Source of the DNA: DASUPK01 sp963774305
GTDB taxonomy: Bacteria; Actinomycetota; Thermoleophilia; Solirubrobacterales; 70-9
Length of the DNA stretch: 64,000 bases
Direction: 5' to 3'
Assembly: GCA_963774305.1 (NCBI GenBank)
Contig: CAVZEM010000003.1
Coordinates: 240,735-304,734, forward strand
Position 1 is the first letter of the stretch. Each line of letters begins with the position of its first letter. The notes under the pieces were generated by a model. It was not told where the DNA came from. It searched no databases and saw only the letters and a list, made by a program, of their open reading frames with translations. Shown piece by piece: positions 33,415 through 41,650 of the stretch. A program made the position numbers and the translations under genes.

Positions 33415-33980
33415 GTGAAGGAGAGGAGAAGCCGGGGGGCACGGCGGGGATGGGCGATGACTGCCGTCATCGCGATCGGGCTCCTGAGTCGGCACAGCTG
33501 CCGGCGGGGGCCGCGGCGAGCAATGTTGTGCCCGGCTTCTACAGCGGGTTCCATGAGGGTGGGGGGGTGTTCAACATTCAGATCACCCCCGACGGGACCG
33601 GGATCAGCTACATCTCGGCAAGCAGCGTTCAGGGAGATTCCTGCACGTTCAGCTTCCCCAGCGACACCTACGTGCCTCCCCTCCCGATTGTGAATGACGG
33701 GTTCCTCGACAATCTGAGCGGTGCGCCCGGGTTCCAGGCCGCCGGCACCTTCTTCTCGGGCGGAAACGCCGCCGGTCACTTCCAGGTCAGCAGAGACGTC
33801 CCAACCCCCTGCACCTCAGGGGATCTCACCTGGACCGCCCACAACGACGCGGCCCCGATCTACCCGGGCGAGCCGACCACGAAGCCGAATGATCAGAAGA
33901 CCTGCAGGAAGAAGGGTGCCCAGCAGGCCAAGAAGAAGCACAAGAAGGGCTGCGAGAAGAAGAAAAAGAAGAAGCGGTGA
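33415..33980 (+). CDS. Secreted protein with Lys-rich C-terminus (frameshifted signal peptide)
   Basis: GTG 33415 follows GGAGG by 8 nt and opens a signal peptide (VKERRSRGARRGWAMTAVIA then IGLLS). The frame then changes near 33482-33490, after which PAGAAASNVVPGFYSG, NIQITPDGTGISY and TSGDLTWTAHNDAAP continue to 33980. About 188 aa if repaired by one base. The C-terminus is strongly basic: CRKKGAQQAKKKHKKGC, then KKKKKKR. The Cys-Lys tail is common in thermoleophilial surface proteins; function is unknown. The signal peptide and the mature domain are clearly one gene. Confidence 0.6.
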
Positions 33981-34010
33981 CCTACCGGCCAGTGATGTTT
34001 GGCGGGCCGC

Positions 34011-34373
34011 TCAGGCCACGCCGGCCACGGGTGGAGGTCCGTAGCGGTTCTCGCCCGGGTCGCTCTGCTGCAGATAGAAGATCAGCAGCACGATGAAACC
34101 AACGATCGGGATCAGACCGATCAGGACCCACCAGCCAGTGCGACCGGTGTCGTGCAGCCGCCGGATGGCCACTGAGAGGCCCGGCAGCAACAGTGCCAAT
34201 CCGGCGATTCCGCTGAATACTCCGAATGAGCCGATTGCCGCGTCGATGATGCTCGCGGCGATAGCGACCAGAATGGCGAACAGGAACCACCACCAGTACG
34301 CGGGCCTCGAGGCCCGGCCATCGAACTTCACGTAGTGGTCGAACCCGGATTTGATCGCGTCCGTGAAAGTCAT
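34011..34373 (-). CDS. DUF805 membrane protein
   Basis: 120 aa from ATG 34373 with a GGGAGAAG Shine-Dalgarno. DUF805 pattern: FDHYVKFDGRASRPAYWWWF, helices at about 24-46, 51-67 and 80-101, and VAIRRLHDTGRTGWWVLIGL. Upstream in-frame codons to 34430 are poor and unneeded. DUF805 proteins are small inner-membrane proteins of unknown role. Confidence 0.82.
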   Translation of the reverse strand: MTFTDAIKSGFDHYVKFDGRASRPAYWWWFLFAILVAIAASIIDAAIGSFGVFSGIAGLALLLPGLSVAIRRLHDTGRTGWWVLIGLIPIVGFIVLLIFYLQQSDPGENRYGPPPVAGVA

Positions 34374-34456
34374 GGTCTTCTCCCTCTTTTTGCGACCGGG
34401 CGTCAAGGGTTTGCGCCCGACTCCACACACACGCTAGATGACCAGCAGGCGTCTAA

Positions 34457-34870
34457 CTAGAACCCGGGCCCGCGGGGGTTCGTCTCACCCTCGGGGACGT
34501 GCGCGTCTCGGCCAACGTATCCCGCCTCGGCGCCGACGATCAGGTACTGGGCGTCCTCGGTCTCGCTCAGGTTTCGCACCGACCGGACGGTGGCGGCGTC
34601 CACCCGGGCCGCGCCGCCCTCTCGCAGCTCCTGCTTGGCCCCATCACCGAAGGTCATCTCGATCGCTCCGCGGTGCACGAAGTAGAGCTCCTGCTGGCGC
34701 TCGTGGAAATGGCCCCCCGTCGAGTAGCCCGGCGGAATCGTGATCACGTTGACGCCGAACTCGGTGACGTCGAGCTCACGCCGCAGTTTGCGGAAGCCGT
34801 AACCCTCGCCCAGCGAGTCGAGGTCGGGCGCCGCGGCCCAGCCCTCTCCTTTCACCACGCCGTCCGCCAT
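34457..34870 (-). CDS. Cupin-domain protein
   Basis: 137 aa single cupin. Metal-binding motif 1 is GGHFHERQQELYFVHRG (H-x-H-x5-E-type), motif 2 is around AARVDAATVRSVRNLS, where a His ligand is not obvious. Members bind metals or small ligands; no substrate can be assigned. The ATG overlaps the stop of the upstream DUF4389 gene (TGATG), so it is translated with the membrane proteins. Confidence 0.78.
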   Translation of the reverse strand: MADGVVKGEGWAAAPDLDSLGEGYGFRKLRRELDVTEFGVNVITIPPGYSTGGHFHERQQELYFVHRGAIEMTFGDGAKQELREGGAARVDAATVRSVRNLSETEDAQYLIVGAEAGYVGRDAHVPEGETNPRGPGF

Positions 34871-35454
34871 CAGGCAGCCGTCAGCGGCTCCTGCTCGGAG
34901 ATCGGCGGCAGGGTGTCGGTCATCAACAGGAAGTAGGCGGTGGCGCGCAGCTGGTAGGCGAGGCCGTAGCTGAGCACGTTATGCGTGCCGCCCGAGGTGC
35001 GGCCGGTGAAGACGATGTGGAACCAGGCGATCGCCGCGGCGACGGGCCAGACCGAGCCAATCAGATAGAGCATGAACAGCGCAGGGATTCCGACGATCAG
35101 CCGGAAGCCCGTCTTCCACCGGCTGTAGTGCTCCTGAGGCGGGTCGACGATCCCGCGGATCGGATAGCCCGGCGCCTCCTCCCAGCCCCACGGCGGCCAC
35201 TCATCGGTCTGCAGGTTGAAGAAGGCGTTGGCCCGGGCGATGAACCTGAGCGCCCCGGCGTTGAAGTCGTACAGGCCCTGTGGGAAGCGACCCGTGAAGA
35301 GAATCGCGAACCAGGCCATGAACGAGATGATGAACGCGCCGGTGACGAACGCGCTGCCCAGCAGCAGCCAGGGGATCGCGAGGATGAAGCGGAAGCCGGT
35401 CCTCGACCGGCTCCGCTCCTCCACGTATTCAGCTTCGTACCTGACCGCGTACAG
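34870..35454 (-). CDS. DUF4389 membrane protein (copy 2)
   Basis: 194 aa from CTG 35454; the first standard start is GTG 35424. The paralogue upstream begins MYPISYEAD and this gene reads LYAVRYEAE at CTG 35454, so alignment supports the CTG. Two DUF4389 half-repeats follow, each with helices and the AWFAILFTGRFPQGLYDFNAG or IAWFHIVFTGRTSGGTHN signature and a DEWPPWG / DTLPPIS ending. Inner-membrane protein of unknown role, in operon with its paralogue and the cupin gene. Confidence 0.78.
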   Translation of the reverse strand: MYAVRYEAEYVEERSRSRTGFRFILAIPWLLLGSAFVTGAFIISFMAWFAILFTGRFPQGLYDFNAGALRFIARANAFFNLQTDEWPPWGWEEAPGYPIRGIVDPPQEHYSRWKTGFRLIVGIPALFMLYLIGSVWPVAAAIAWFHIVFTGRTSGGTHNVLSYGLAYQLRATAYFLLMTDTLPPISEQEPLTAA

Positions 35455-35457
35455 GCT

Positions 35458-36084
35458 CTAGGCCTTGCGGCTGGTGGCCTCGCTGCTGATCTCACCGGCG
35501 GGCGCCGCGCCACCCTCCTCGTAGGAGAACGGCGGGTAGTCCTCGGTGAGCAGCAGGAAGTACCCGCCCGCTCGCGTCAGGTATGCCCCTGCGGAGCGCA
35601 TCGGGTTGAACAGCCCATCCGGCAGCTTGCCGGTGAACAGGATCACGAACCACGCGATCAGCGCGCAGACGCCCAGGATGATCGCCTGGACGATCGCCAG
35701 CAGGTATACGGGGATCCCGATGATCAGGCGGAGACCGGTCTTGAGACGGCTGTACGCGTCGAGCGGTGGGGCGACACCGACGCGGATCGGATACCCGGGC
35801 CCCTCGTCGCCGCCGAACGGCGGCCACTCGTCGGTGAGCAGGTACTCGAAGCCGTTCACCCTGCTGATCATGCGCAGGTACCCGGCGTTGAAGTCGTAGA
35901 GCCCTTCCGGATACTTGCCCGTGAAAACGATCGCGAACCAGGCGATCACTGCGGCGATCTCGGCGACGAAGCCGTAGATGCTCGCGACGATCAACCACGG
36001 GATCGCGACGATGTAGCGGAAGAAAGTCGTCAGCCGATTCCTGCCTTCAAGCGCCGGATCGGCCTCGTAGCTGATGGGATACAT
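35458..36084 (-). CDS. DUF4389 membrane protein (copy 1)
   Basis: 208 aa, two DUF4389 half-repeats: AWFAIVFTGKYPEGLYDFNA with TDEWPPFGGDEG, then AWFVILFTGKLPDGLFNPMR with TEDYPPFSYEEG. Three or four membrane helices. It overlaps no neighbour upstream and is 3 nt from copy 2, which it resembles throughout, so the pair arose by tandem duplication. A GGAGAG Shine-Dalgarno precedes ATG 36084. Confidence 0.82.
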   Translation of the reverse strand: MYPISYEADPALEGRNRLTTFFRYIVAIPWLIVASIYGFVAEIAAVIAWFAIVFTGKYPEGLYDFNAGYLRMISRVNGFEYLLTDEWPPFGGDEGPGYPIRVGVAPPLDAYSRLKTGLRLIIGIPVYLLAIVQAIILGVCALIAWFVILFTGKLPDGLFNPMRSAGAYLTRAGGYFLLLTEDYPPFSYEEGGAAPAGEISSEATSRKA

Positions 36085-36218
36085 ATATCTCTCCAGGTCG
36101 AGGTCTCGGGGATGTCACGCCCCCCGGCAATCGCCGGCCCTTTGGACGCGCGGCCACCCTATCCCACGTGACGGAGGTCAGTCCATGGTCTTGGACGGTT
36201 ACCCTCCGCGGTCCTCGA

Positions 36219-37355
36219 ATGACACGAACGATCGTTGAAATCCCCGACGCACTGAAGCCGGCCGACGGCCGGTTCGGCTGCGGCCCCTCGAAGGTGAGGC
36301 CCGAGGCTCTCGCCAAGCTGGCGGGCCAGTCACACCTGCTCGGGACCTCCCACCGGCAGGCGCCCGTCAAGGACCTCGTCGCCCGGATCAGGACGGGGCT
36401 CGGCGACCTCTTCGGCCTCCCGGAGGGGTACGAAGTCGCGCTGGGCAACGGCGGCACCACCGCGTTCTGGGACGCCGCGGCCACCTCGATCGTCCGCGAC
36501 CGTGCGCTGCACCTGACCTACGGCGAGTTCTCCTCGAAATTCGCCAAGGCGACGGCGGGCGCCCCCTTCCTGGCCGATCCGATCCTGGTCGAGGCCGAGC
36601 CAGGCGACGCGCCGGTCCCCGCCGCCGACCCGGGCGCGGACGTGATCGCGTGGGCCCACAACGAGACCTCGACCGGCGTGATGCTTCCCGTGGAACGACC
36701 GGAGGGCGCGGGCGACAGCCTCGTCCTGATCGACGCCACCTCGGGGGCCGGCGGCCTGCCCGTCGACATCGCGGGCACCGACGCGTACTACTTCGCCCCG
36801 CAGAAGGCCTTCGCATCGGAGGGTGGCCTTTGGCTGGCGATACTCAGCCCGGCCGCCATCGCCCGAATCGAAGAACTGGACGGGGCCGACGATCGCTGGC
36901 AGCCGGCATTCCTGTCGCTCGCGACCGCGCTCGAGAACTCGCGCAAGGACCAGACCTACAACACGCCGGCGCTGGCCACCCTGTTCCTGCTCGCCGACCA
37001 GATCGAGTGGCTGCTGGAGGGGGGCGGACTCGAGTTCGGCGTCTCGCGGAGTCAGGCCTCATCGAGCCATCTCTATGGATGGGCGGAGGGATCTGCGGCG
37101 GCGACGCCGTTCGTCGCCGATCCAGCGAAGCGCTCGCTGGTGGTGGGGACGATCGACTTCGCGGAGGAGATCGATGCAGCGGCCTTGGCTGCCACCCTGC
37201 GCGCCAACGGGATCGTGGACACCGAGCCGTACCGGAAGCTGGGCCGCAACCAGCTCCGGATCGGCATGTTCCCCGCGGTCGATCCGGGCGATGTCGAGGC
37301 GCTGACCGCATGCATCGACTGGGTCCTGGAGAACGCGGACGAGGTGCGGCGATGA
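36219..37355 (+). CDS. serC: Phosphoserine aminotransferase
   Basis: 378 aa PLP enzyme making phosphoserine from 3-phosphohydroxypyruvate. It begins near FGCGPSKVRPEAL, and has LLGTSHRQAPVKDLV, ALGNGGTTAFWDAA and the PLP lysine in YYFAPQKAFASEGG; RSQASSSHLYGWAE and GRNQLRIGMFPAVDP are C-terminal signatures of the actinobacterial-type enzyme. ATG 36219 is chosen; an upstream ATG at 36168 adds 17 poor residues. TACCCT at 36200-36205 may be the -10 box. Its stop overlaps the serA start (ATGA). Confidence 0.92.
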   Translation: MTRTIVEIPDALKPADGRFGCGPSKVRPEALAKLAGQSHLLGTSHRQAPVKDLVARIRTGLGDLFGLPEGYEVALGNGGTTAFWDAAATSIVRDRALHLTYGEFSSKFAKATAGAPFLADPILVEAEPGDAPVPAADPGADVIAWAHNETSTGVMLPVERPEGAGDSLVLIDATSGAGGLPVDIAGTDAYYFAPQKAFASEGGLWLAILSPAAIARIEELDGADDRWQPAFLSLATALENSRKDQTYNTPALATLFLLADQIEWLLEGGGLEFGVSRSQASSSHLYGWAEGSAAATPFVADPAKRSLVVGTIDFAEEIDAAALAATLRANGIVDTEPYRKLGRNQLRIGMFPAVDPGDVEALTACIDWVLENADEVRR

Positions 37356-38932
37356 AGGTGCTGGTCAAGGAAAAGATCGCCGACACCGGCGTCGAGCTCC
37401 TGCGCGAGCAGTTCGACGTCGAGCTGGGACTCGACTGGGACGGCGACGAGCTCGAGAAGCGGATCGGCGAATTCGACGGGATCCTGATCCGCTCGGCCAC
37501 CAAGCTCACGCCCGACCTGATCGAGCGCGGGGAGCGGCTCAAGGTGATCGGCCGCGCCGGCACCGGTGTGGACAACGTCGACGTCGAGGCCGCTACCAAG
37601 CGCGGCATCGTGGTCGCGAACGCGCCCGAGGCGAACTCGATCGCCGCCGCCGAGCACACGTTGGCCCTGATGCTCGCCCTCTGCCGGAACATCCCGCAGG
37701 CACACGCTTCCCTCGCCGCTGGGAAGTGGGACCGCGCCACCTTCAAGGGGACCGAGTTGTACGGGAAGACGCTCGGCGTGCTCGGTTTCGGGCGGATCGG
37801 CCAGCTGGTCGCCGCCCGCGCGCAGGCCTTCGACATGCAGGTGGTCGCCTACGACAAATTCGTCACCGCGGAGCGCTTTCGGGAGCTTGGAGTCGAGGGC
37901 GTGAAAGATCCAGCGGAGCTCTATGCCCGCGCCGACTTCATCACCCTTCACCTGCCGAAGACGCCGGACACCGTCAACTTCGTCGACGCCAAGGCGATCG
38001 GGCAGATGCGCGACGGCGTCCGGATCGTCAACTGCGCACGCGGCGAGCTGATCGACCTCGACGCTCTGGCGCAGGGCCTCGAGTCGGGGAAGCTCGCCGG
38101 CGCCGCCCTCGACGTCTTCCCGGAGGAGCCGTTCACGGGTCATCCGATCCTCGAGCGCGGCGACGTCGTGGTCACGCCGCATCTCGGCGCCTCGACCGCG
38201 GAGGCGCAGGACCGCGCCGGCGTGGTCACAGCCGAGCAGGTCACCGCGGCGCTCACCGGCGGGGTGGTGACGACCGCCGTCAACATCGCCGCGGTCCGCC
38301 CCGAGGTGATGGAGCAGCTGGCGCCGTTCGTGCCGCTCAGCGAGAAGCTCGGTCGTTTGACTGCGGCGCTGGCCGAGGGCACTCCTGAGAGGGTGGAGGT
38401 CGAGTTCCGGGGCCGCCTGGCCGATCAGGACACGCGGATCCTCGGCATCGCCACCCTCGTCGGCATCCTCTCCGGCCACACCGAGGAGCCGGTCAACCTG
38501 GTCAACGGGCCACACATGGCCGAGGAGCGGGGCATCGAGCTGACCGAGACGAGGGATGCCACCTCGGACGACTTCACGGAGCTGGTCGTCGTGCGGCTTC
38601 ATGCGGGCGAGGACGTCGTGGAGGTCGCCGGCACCGGGGTCGGACCGCGCAACATCCCCTATCTGGCGCGGGTCTGGGGCGAGGACTTCTACCTGCCCTT
38701 CGCCGAGCACCTGGCGATCTTCCGCTATACCGACCAGCCGGGGATGATCGGCCGAGTCGGAACCATCTTCGGCGAGGAGGGCGTCAACATCGTCTCGGCC
38801 GCAGTGGGCGCCCAGCCCGACGGCGAGACGGCGGTGATGGCGCTGACCACCGATGCTCCGGTCAATCCGGGCACGATCGACCGGATCCTCGAGCTCGACG
38901 GCTTCTCCGTCGGGCGCGCGGTCTCGCTGTAA
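37352..38932 (+). CDS. serA: D-3-phosphoglycerate dehydrogenase
   Basis: 526 aa long-form enzyme opening serine synthesis. Substrate domain: LIRSATKLTPDLIE, VIGRAGTGVDNVDVEAAT. NAD site: LGVLGFGRIGQLVAARA. Catalytic regions: VNCARGELID (Arg), the Glu region near ALDVFPEEPF, and VVTPHLGASTAEAQ (His). After about residue 315 come the intervening ASB domain and a C-terminal ACT domain (IFRYTDQPGMIGRVGTIFGE), which usually gives serine feedback. Coupled to serC. Confidence 0.95.
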   Translation: MKVLVKEKIADTGVELLREQFDVELGLDWDGDELEKRIGEFDGILIRSATKLTPDLIERGERLKVIGRAGTGVDNVDVEAATKRGIVVANAPEANSIAAAEHTLALMLALCRNIPQAHASLAAGKWDRATFKGTELYGKTLGVLGFGRIGQLVAARAQAFDMQVVAYDKFVTAERFRELGVEGVKDPAELYARADFITLHLPKTPDTVNFVDAKAIGQMRDGVRIVNCARGELIDLDALAQGLESGKLAGAALDVFPEEPFTGHPILERGDVVVTPHLGASTAEAQDRAGVVTAEQVTAALTGGVVTTAVNIAAVRPEVMEQLAPFVPLSEKLGRLTAALAEGTPERVEVEFRGRLADQDTRILGIATLVGILSGHTEEPVNLVNGPHMAEERGIELTETRDATSDDFTELVVVRLHAGEDVVEVAGTGVGPRNIPYLARVWGEDFYLPFAEHLAIFRYTDQPGMIGRVGTIFGEEGVNIVSAAVGAQPDGETAVMALTTDAPVNPGTIDRILELDGFSVGRAVSL

Positions 38933-38935
38933 GGT
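38930..38935 (+). promoter_or_regulatory. -10 box of the MDR gene (leaderless, overlaps serA stop)
   Basis: TAAGGT fits TANNNT, contains the serA TAA stop and ends 6 nt before the ATG at 38942. Confidence 0.4.
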
Positions 38936-38941
38936 CAGCCC

Positions 38942-39973
38942 ATGAGGGCTGTCGTGCTGACCGGTTATGGCGGACCCGAGGTCCTGCAGGTTCAGGAGCG
39001 GCCCGACCCGCCGGTCGGTCGCGGCGAGGTGCGGATCGACGTGAAGGCGGCCGGGATCAACTTCGCGGACACGATGGCCCGGGTCGGCCTCTATCCCGAG
39101 GCCCCAAAGCCGCCCTGCGTGCTCGGCTACGAGGCCTCGGGGGTCGTCGAGTCGGTGGGCGACGGTGTGGATTCACTGAGCGTGGGCGATCGGGTGATCG
39201 CCGGCAGTCGCTTCGGCGGACAGGCATCGATGATCACCGTGCCGGCCACCCAGGCGTTTCCTTTGCCGGAGCGCTTCAGCTTCGAGCAGGGCGCCGCCTT
39301 CCCCGTGAACTACACGACCGCCTACGTCGCGCTGGTGATGATGGGCGGGATCCGCAAGGGCGACCGGGTGCTGATCCACGCCGCCGCCGGGGGAGTCGGG
39401 ATCTCCGCCACGCAGATCGCCCGCTCCAGGGAGACCGAGATCTTCGGTACCGCATCCGCTTCCAAGCACGATGCGATCAGGGCGCAGGGAGTCGACCATC
39501 CGATTGACTACCGGACCCAGGATTTCGAGCAGGAGGTCAACCGAATCACGGGGGGAGAGGGCGTCGACGTGATCATGGACGCAACCGGGCCCACGAACTT
39601 CCGCAAGGACTACCGCCTGCTGCGACAGGGCGGGAAGCTGATCATGTACGGGGCCTCCGAGCTCAGCACCGGTAAGGGCCGGAGCATCCCGACTGTGGCG
39701 CGCAGCCTGATCCGAATGCCGTTGGCGACGATGCCCTGGTGGAAGAGCCTCTCGCTGCTCAATGAGAACAAGGGCGTCTTCGGCCTGAACATGTTGGCCT
39801 GGCAGGACACCGAGGGCCTCGATCGCGTGCTCGAGCCGCTGAGTGCCGAGCTCGAGTCAGGCGACTTCATCGATCCGGTGGTGGCCGAGGCTTTCCCCTT
39901 CGACCGAGCCGGCGACGCCCACACCTTCATCGCCGAGCGCCGGAACGTCGGCAAGGTCGTCCTCGTCCCCTAG
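38942..39973 (+). CDS. Quinone oxidoreductase-like MDR protein
   Basis: 343 aa medium-chain dehydrogenase/reductase without the zinc ligands of classical alcohol dehydrogenases. N-terminus MRAVVLTGYGGPEVLQVQE, then AAGINFADTMARVGLYP, NADP-binding HAAAGGVGISATQIARSR and VDVIMDATGPTNFRKDYRLL. The segment WWKSLSLLNENKGVFGLNM places it near the VAT-1/synaptic-vesicle-like and QorA subgroups. It likely reduces an enone or quinone with NADPH. Substrate is unknown. It follows serA by 9 nt but has its own -10 element. Confidence 0.85.
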   Translation: MRAVVLTGYGGPEVLQVQERPDPPVGRGEVRIDVKAAGINFADTMARVGLYPEAPKPPCVLGYEASGVVESVGDGVDSLSVGDRVIAGSRFGGQASMITVPATQAFPLPERFSFEQGAAFPVNYTTAYVALVMMGGIRKGDRVLIHAAAGGVGISATQIARSRETEIFGTASASKHDAIRAQGVDHPIDYRTQDFEQEVNRITGGEGVDVIMDATGPTNFRKDYRLLRQGGKLIMYGASELSTGKGRSIPTVARSLIRMPLATMPWWKSLSLLNENKGVFGLNMLAWQDTEGLDRVLEPLSAELESGDFIDPVVAEAFPFDRAGDAHTFIAERRNVGKVVLVP

Positions 39974-40031
39974 TCGAGCGGCCGGCAAAGGCCGCTCTGA
40001 TCGCCGGGGAGCCGGGTTACGATCGACAGAG

Positions 40032-40757
40032 ATGAAGCTAGGGAGTGGCAAGGTGCTTTGTGTCCTCGGCATGCTCGCGGCCTTGGCGGCCGCCGTGCCT
40101 GCAGCCGCCTCGGCTCAGCCGGGCGTGAGCGATGGCGTCTGGACCGTGCACGGGCACGGCGCCAATGCGTCGGCGTCGATCAACGTCCTGACGCTGAACG
40201 ACCAGCGGCGCATCGACAACCGGATCAGCGCCTACGTTGGAGCCAGTGGGCGGCTGGTGCTGACCGCTCCCGAGGGCCTCAGCGACCCTGACGGCAGCGG
40301 CAGCGATTGCGGGCTCGACAACGCGAAGTCCGGCGAGACGAGCGCAACCGAGGTGAGCTGTGTCGGGGGGTACATCGGCGCGATCGTCGGCGACCTTTCC
40401 GGCGGCAGCGACACCTTCGACGCCGATCCCACGCTGAACGTGATGGTTGGCGCGGTCATCGACGGGCAGCCACGGCCGCTCTCCGGCGGTCCCGGGCGCG
40501 ACAGGCTGGTCGGGGGAGTGCTCCCGGATCTGCTCGATGGTGGCGGCGGGTCGGACTCCATCGCCGGCGGGGGAGGGGCCGACATAGCGCTCGGCGGGCC
40601 GTCCGCGGACAATCTGAGCGGAGGCGCGGCCAATGACCTCCTGGTCGGGGGCGGGGGCCCGGACAAGCTGATCGGGGGAGTGGGCCGAGACACCTGCCGA
40701 GGGGCGGGTGGGATCGACACCGGCAGGGGCTGCGAGGTGGTCCGCTCCATCCCATAG
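40032..40757 (+). CDS. Secreted Gly/Asp-repeat (RTX-like) protein
   Basis: 241 aa. A signal peptide (KVLCVLGMLAALAAAVPAAA, then SAQ) precedes a beta-rich domain (about 30-140) and a C-terminal stretch of hemolysin-type calcium-binding repeats: LSGGPGRDRLVGG, LLDGGGGSDSIAGGGGAD, NLSGGAANDLLVGGGGPD and KLIGGVGRDTCRG. Repeats of GGxGxDxLxGG bind Ca in a parallel beta-roll after export. A terminal Cys pair (TCRG, GCEVV) may form a disulfide. TACGAT (40018-40023) lies 8 nt before the ATG. Surface or secreted role is inferred. Confidence 0.82.
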   Translation: MKLGSGKVLCVLGMLAALAAAVPAAASAQPGVSDGVWTVHGHGANASASINVLTLNDQRRIDNRISAYVGASGRLVLTAPEGLSDPDGSGSDCGLDNAKSGETSATEVSCVGGYIGAIVGDLSGGSDTFDADPTLNVMVGAVIDGQPRPLSGGPGRDRLVGGVLPDLLDGGGGSDSIAGGGGADIALGGPSADNLSGGAANDLLVGGGGPDKLIGGVGRDTCRGAGGIDTGRGCEVVRSIP

Positions 40758-40760
40758 CTT
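40755..40760 (+). promoter_or_regulatory. -10 box of the 40767 gene (leaderless)
   Basis: TAGCTT fits TANNNT, overlaps the preceding stop codon and ends 6 nt before ATG 40767. Confidence 0.4.
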
Positions 40761-40766
40761 TCGCCC

Positions 40767-41528
40767 ATGCTGGTCGTAGGGAGCGTTGCGAGCGCCTATC
40801 GGGACGGCATCGTGGACACGGGCCGCGAGACGCAGTTCCTCTTCTTCGTCTCGTTCCTGGTCACCTTCGGGTTCATCCGCACCAGTGCGCACATGATCCG
40901 CGCCCAGGTGAGCTGGTGGCCGGGCAATGTCGAGGTGGGGGGAACGCACATCCACCATCTCGTCTGGGGGATCCTCCTGCTGCTGATCGCCGGCTACGCC
41001 GGCGTCGCGATCCACCCGGGCGATCCCTCGCGGGACATCATCGCCGTGCTCTTCGGCGTCGGCACCGGACTGACCCTCGACGAGTTCGCGCTCTGGCTCA
41101 ACCTCGAGGACGTCTACTGGTCGAAGGAGGGCCGGCGGTCGATCGATGCGGTGATGGTGGCCGCCGCGGTCTCGGGAATGCTGCTGGTCAGCTTTCGCGG
41201 CTGGGTAGACGCGGCCGTGCACGTCGAGGACGCCGTCTTCCGCATCGTCGGCACGGTCGGCCTCGTCGGCATCATCCTGGCGCTCGTCAACGCGGCCAAG
41301 GAGAAGTTCGGGATGGCCATCTGGAGCATCCTCTTCCCGGTGGTGGGCTTGCCGAGCGCTTTCCGGCTCGCGAAGCCGCGTTCCGTCTGGGCCAAGCTCT
41401 TCTACAAGCACGGCAAGAAGAGGCGATCCGAGGAGCGCTTCGCAGGTGACCGTGGGAAGCCGTTCTGGAAACGTGGGGGGGAGCTACTTGCCCGGCTCAG
41501 GCTCCGCCGCCCCGCCGGGGGGACCTAG
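40767..41528 (+). CDS. Integral membrane protein
   Basis: 253 aa with about five hydrophobic segments (25-40, 67-85, 93-108, 128-145, 160-178). Distinctive residues are clustered His and acidic positions at membrane edges: GGTHIHHLVWGILL and LTLDEFALWLNLEDVYW, which could bind a metal. The C-terminal 60 residues are strongly basic and cytoplasmic-looking. No named family recognised, though such proteins are common in actinobacteria. It ends at a perfect hairpin (41596) shared with the convergent AI-2E gene. Confidence 0.75.
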   Translation: MLVVGSVASAYRDGIVDTGRETQFLFFVSFLVTFGFIRTSAHMIRAQVSWWPGNVEVGGTHIHHLVWGILLLLIAGYAGVAIHPGDPSRDIIAVLFGVGTGLTLDEFALWLNLEDVYWSKEGRRSIDAVMVAAAVSGMLLVSFRGWVDAAVHVEDAVFRIVGTVGLVGIILALVNAAKEKFGMAIWSILFPVVGLPSAFRLAKPRSVWAKLFYKHGKKRRSEERFAGDRGKPFWKRGGELLARLRLRRPAGGT

Positions 41529-41595
41529 CGCCCCGCCCGGAAACGGATCGCGGGAAATGACGCGCCCAGATCGCCGCCATGCTTCGTCCTCGGTC

Positions 41596-41620
41596 GCCCG
41601 CGTACTACCAGTACGCGGGC
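41596..41620. terminator. Perfect hairpin between convergent genes
   Basis: GCCCGCGTACT (41596-41606) and AGTACGCGGGC (41610-41620) pair perfectly around an ACC loop. It lies between the stops at 41528 and 41651. There is no U-tract on either strand, so it would be a U-less bidirectional terminator or an extragenic palindrome. Confidence 0.55.
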
Positions 41621-41650
41621 TCCCTGTGTCCTCGCCTGGCGCCGCCTGGG

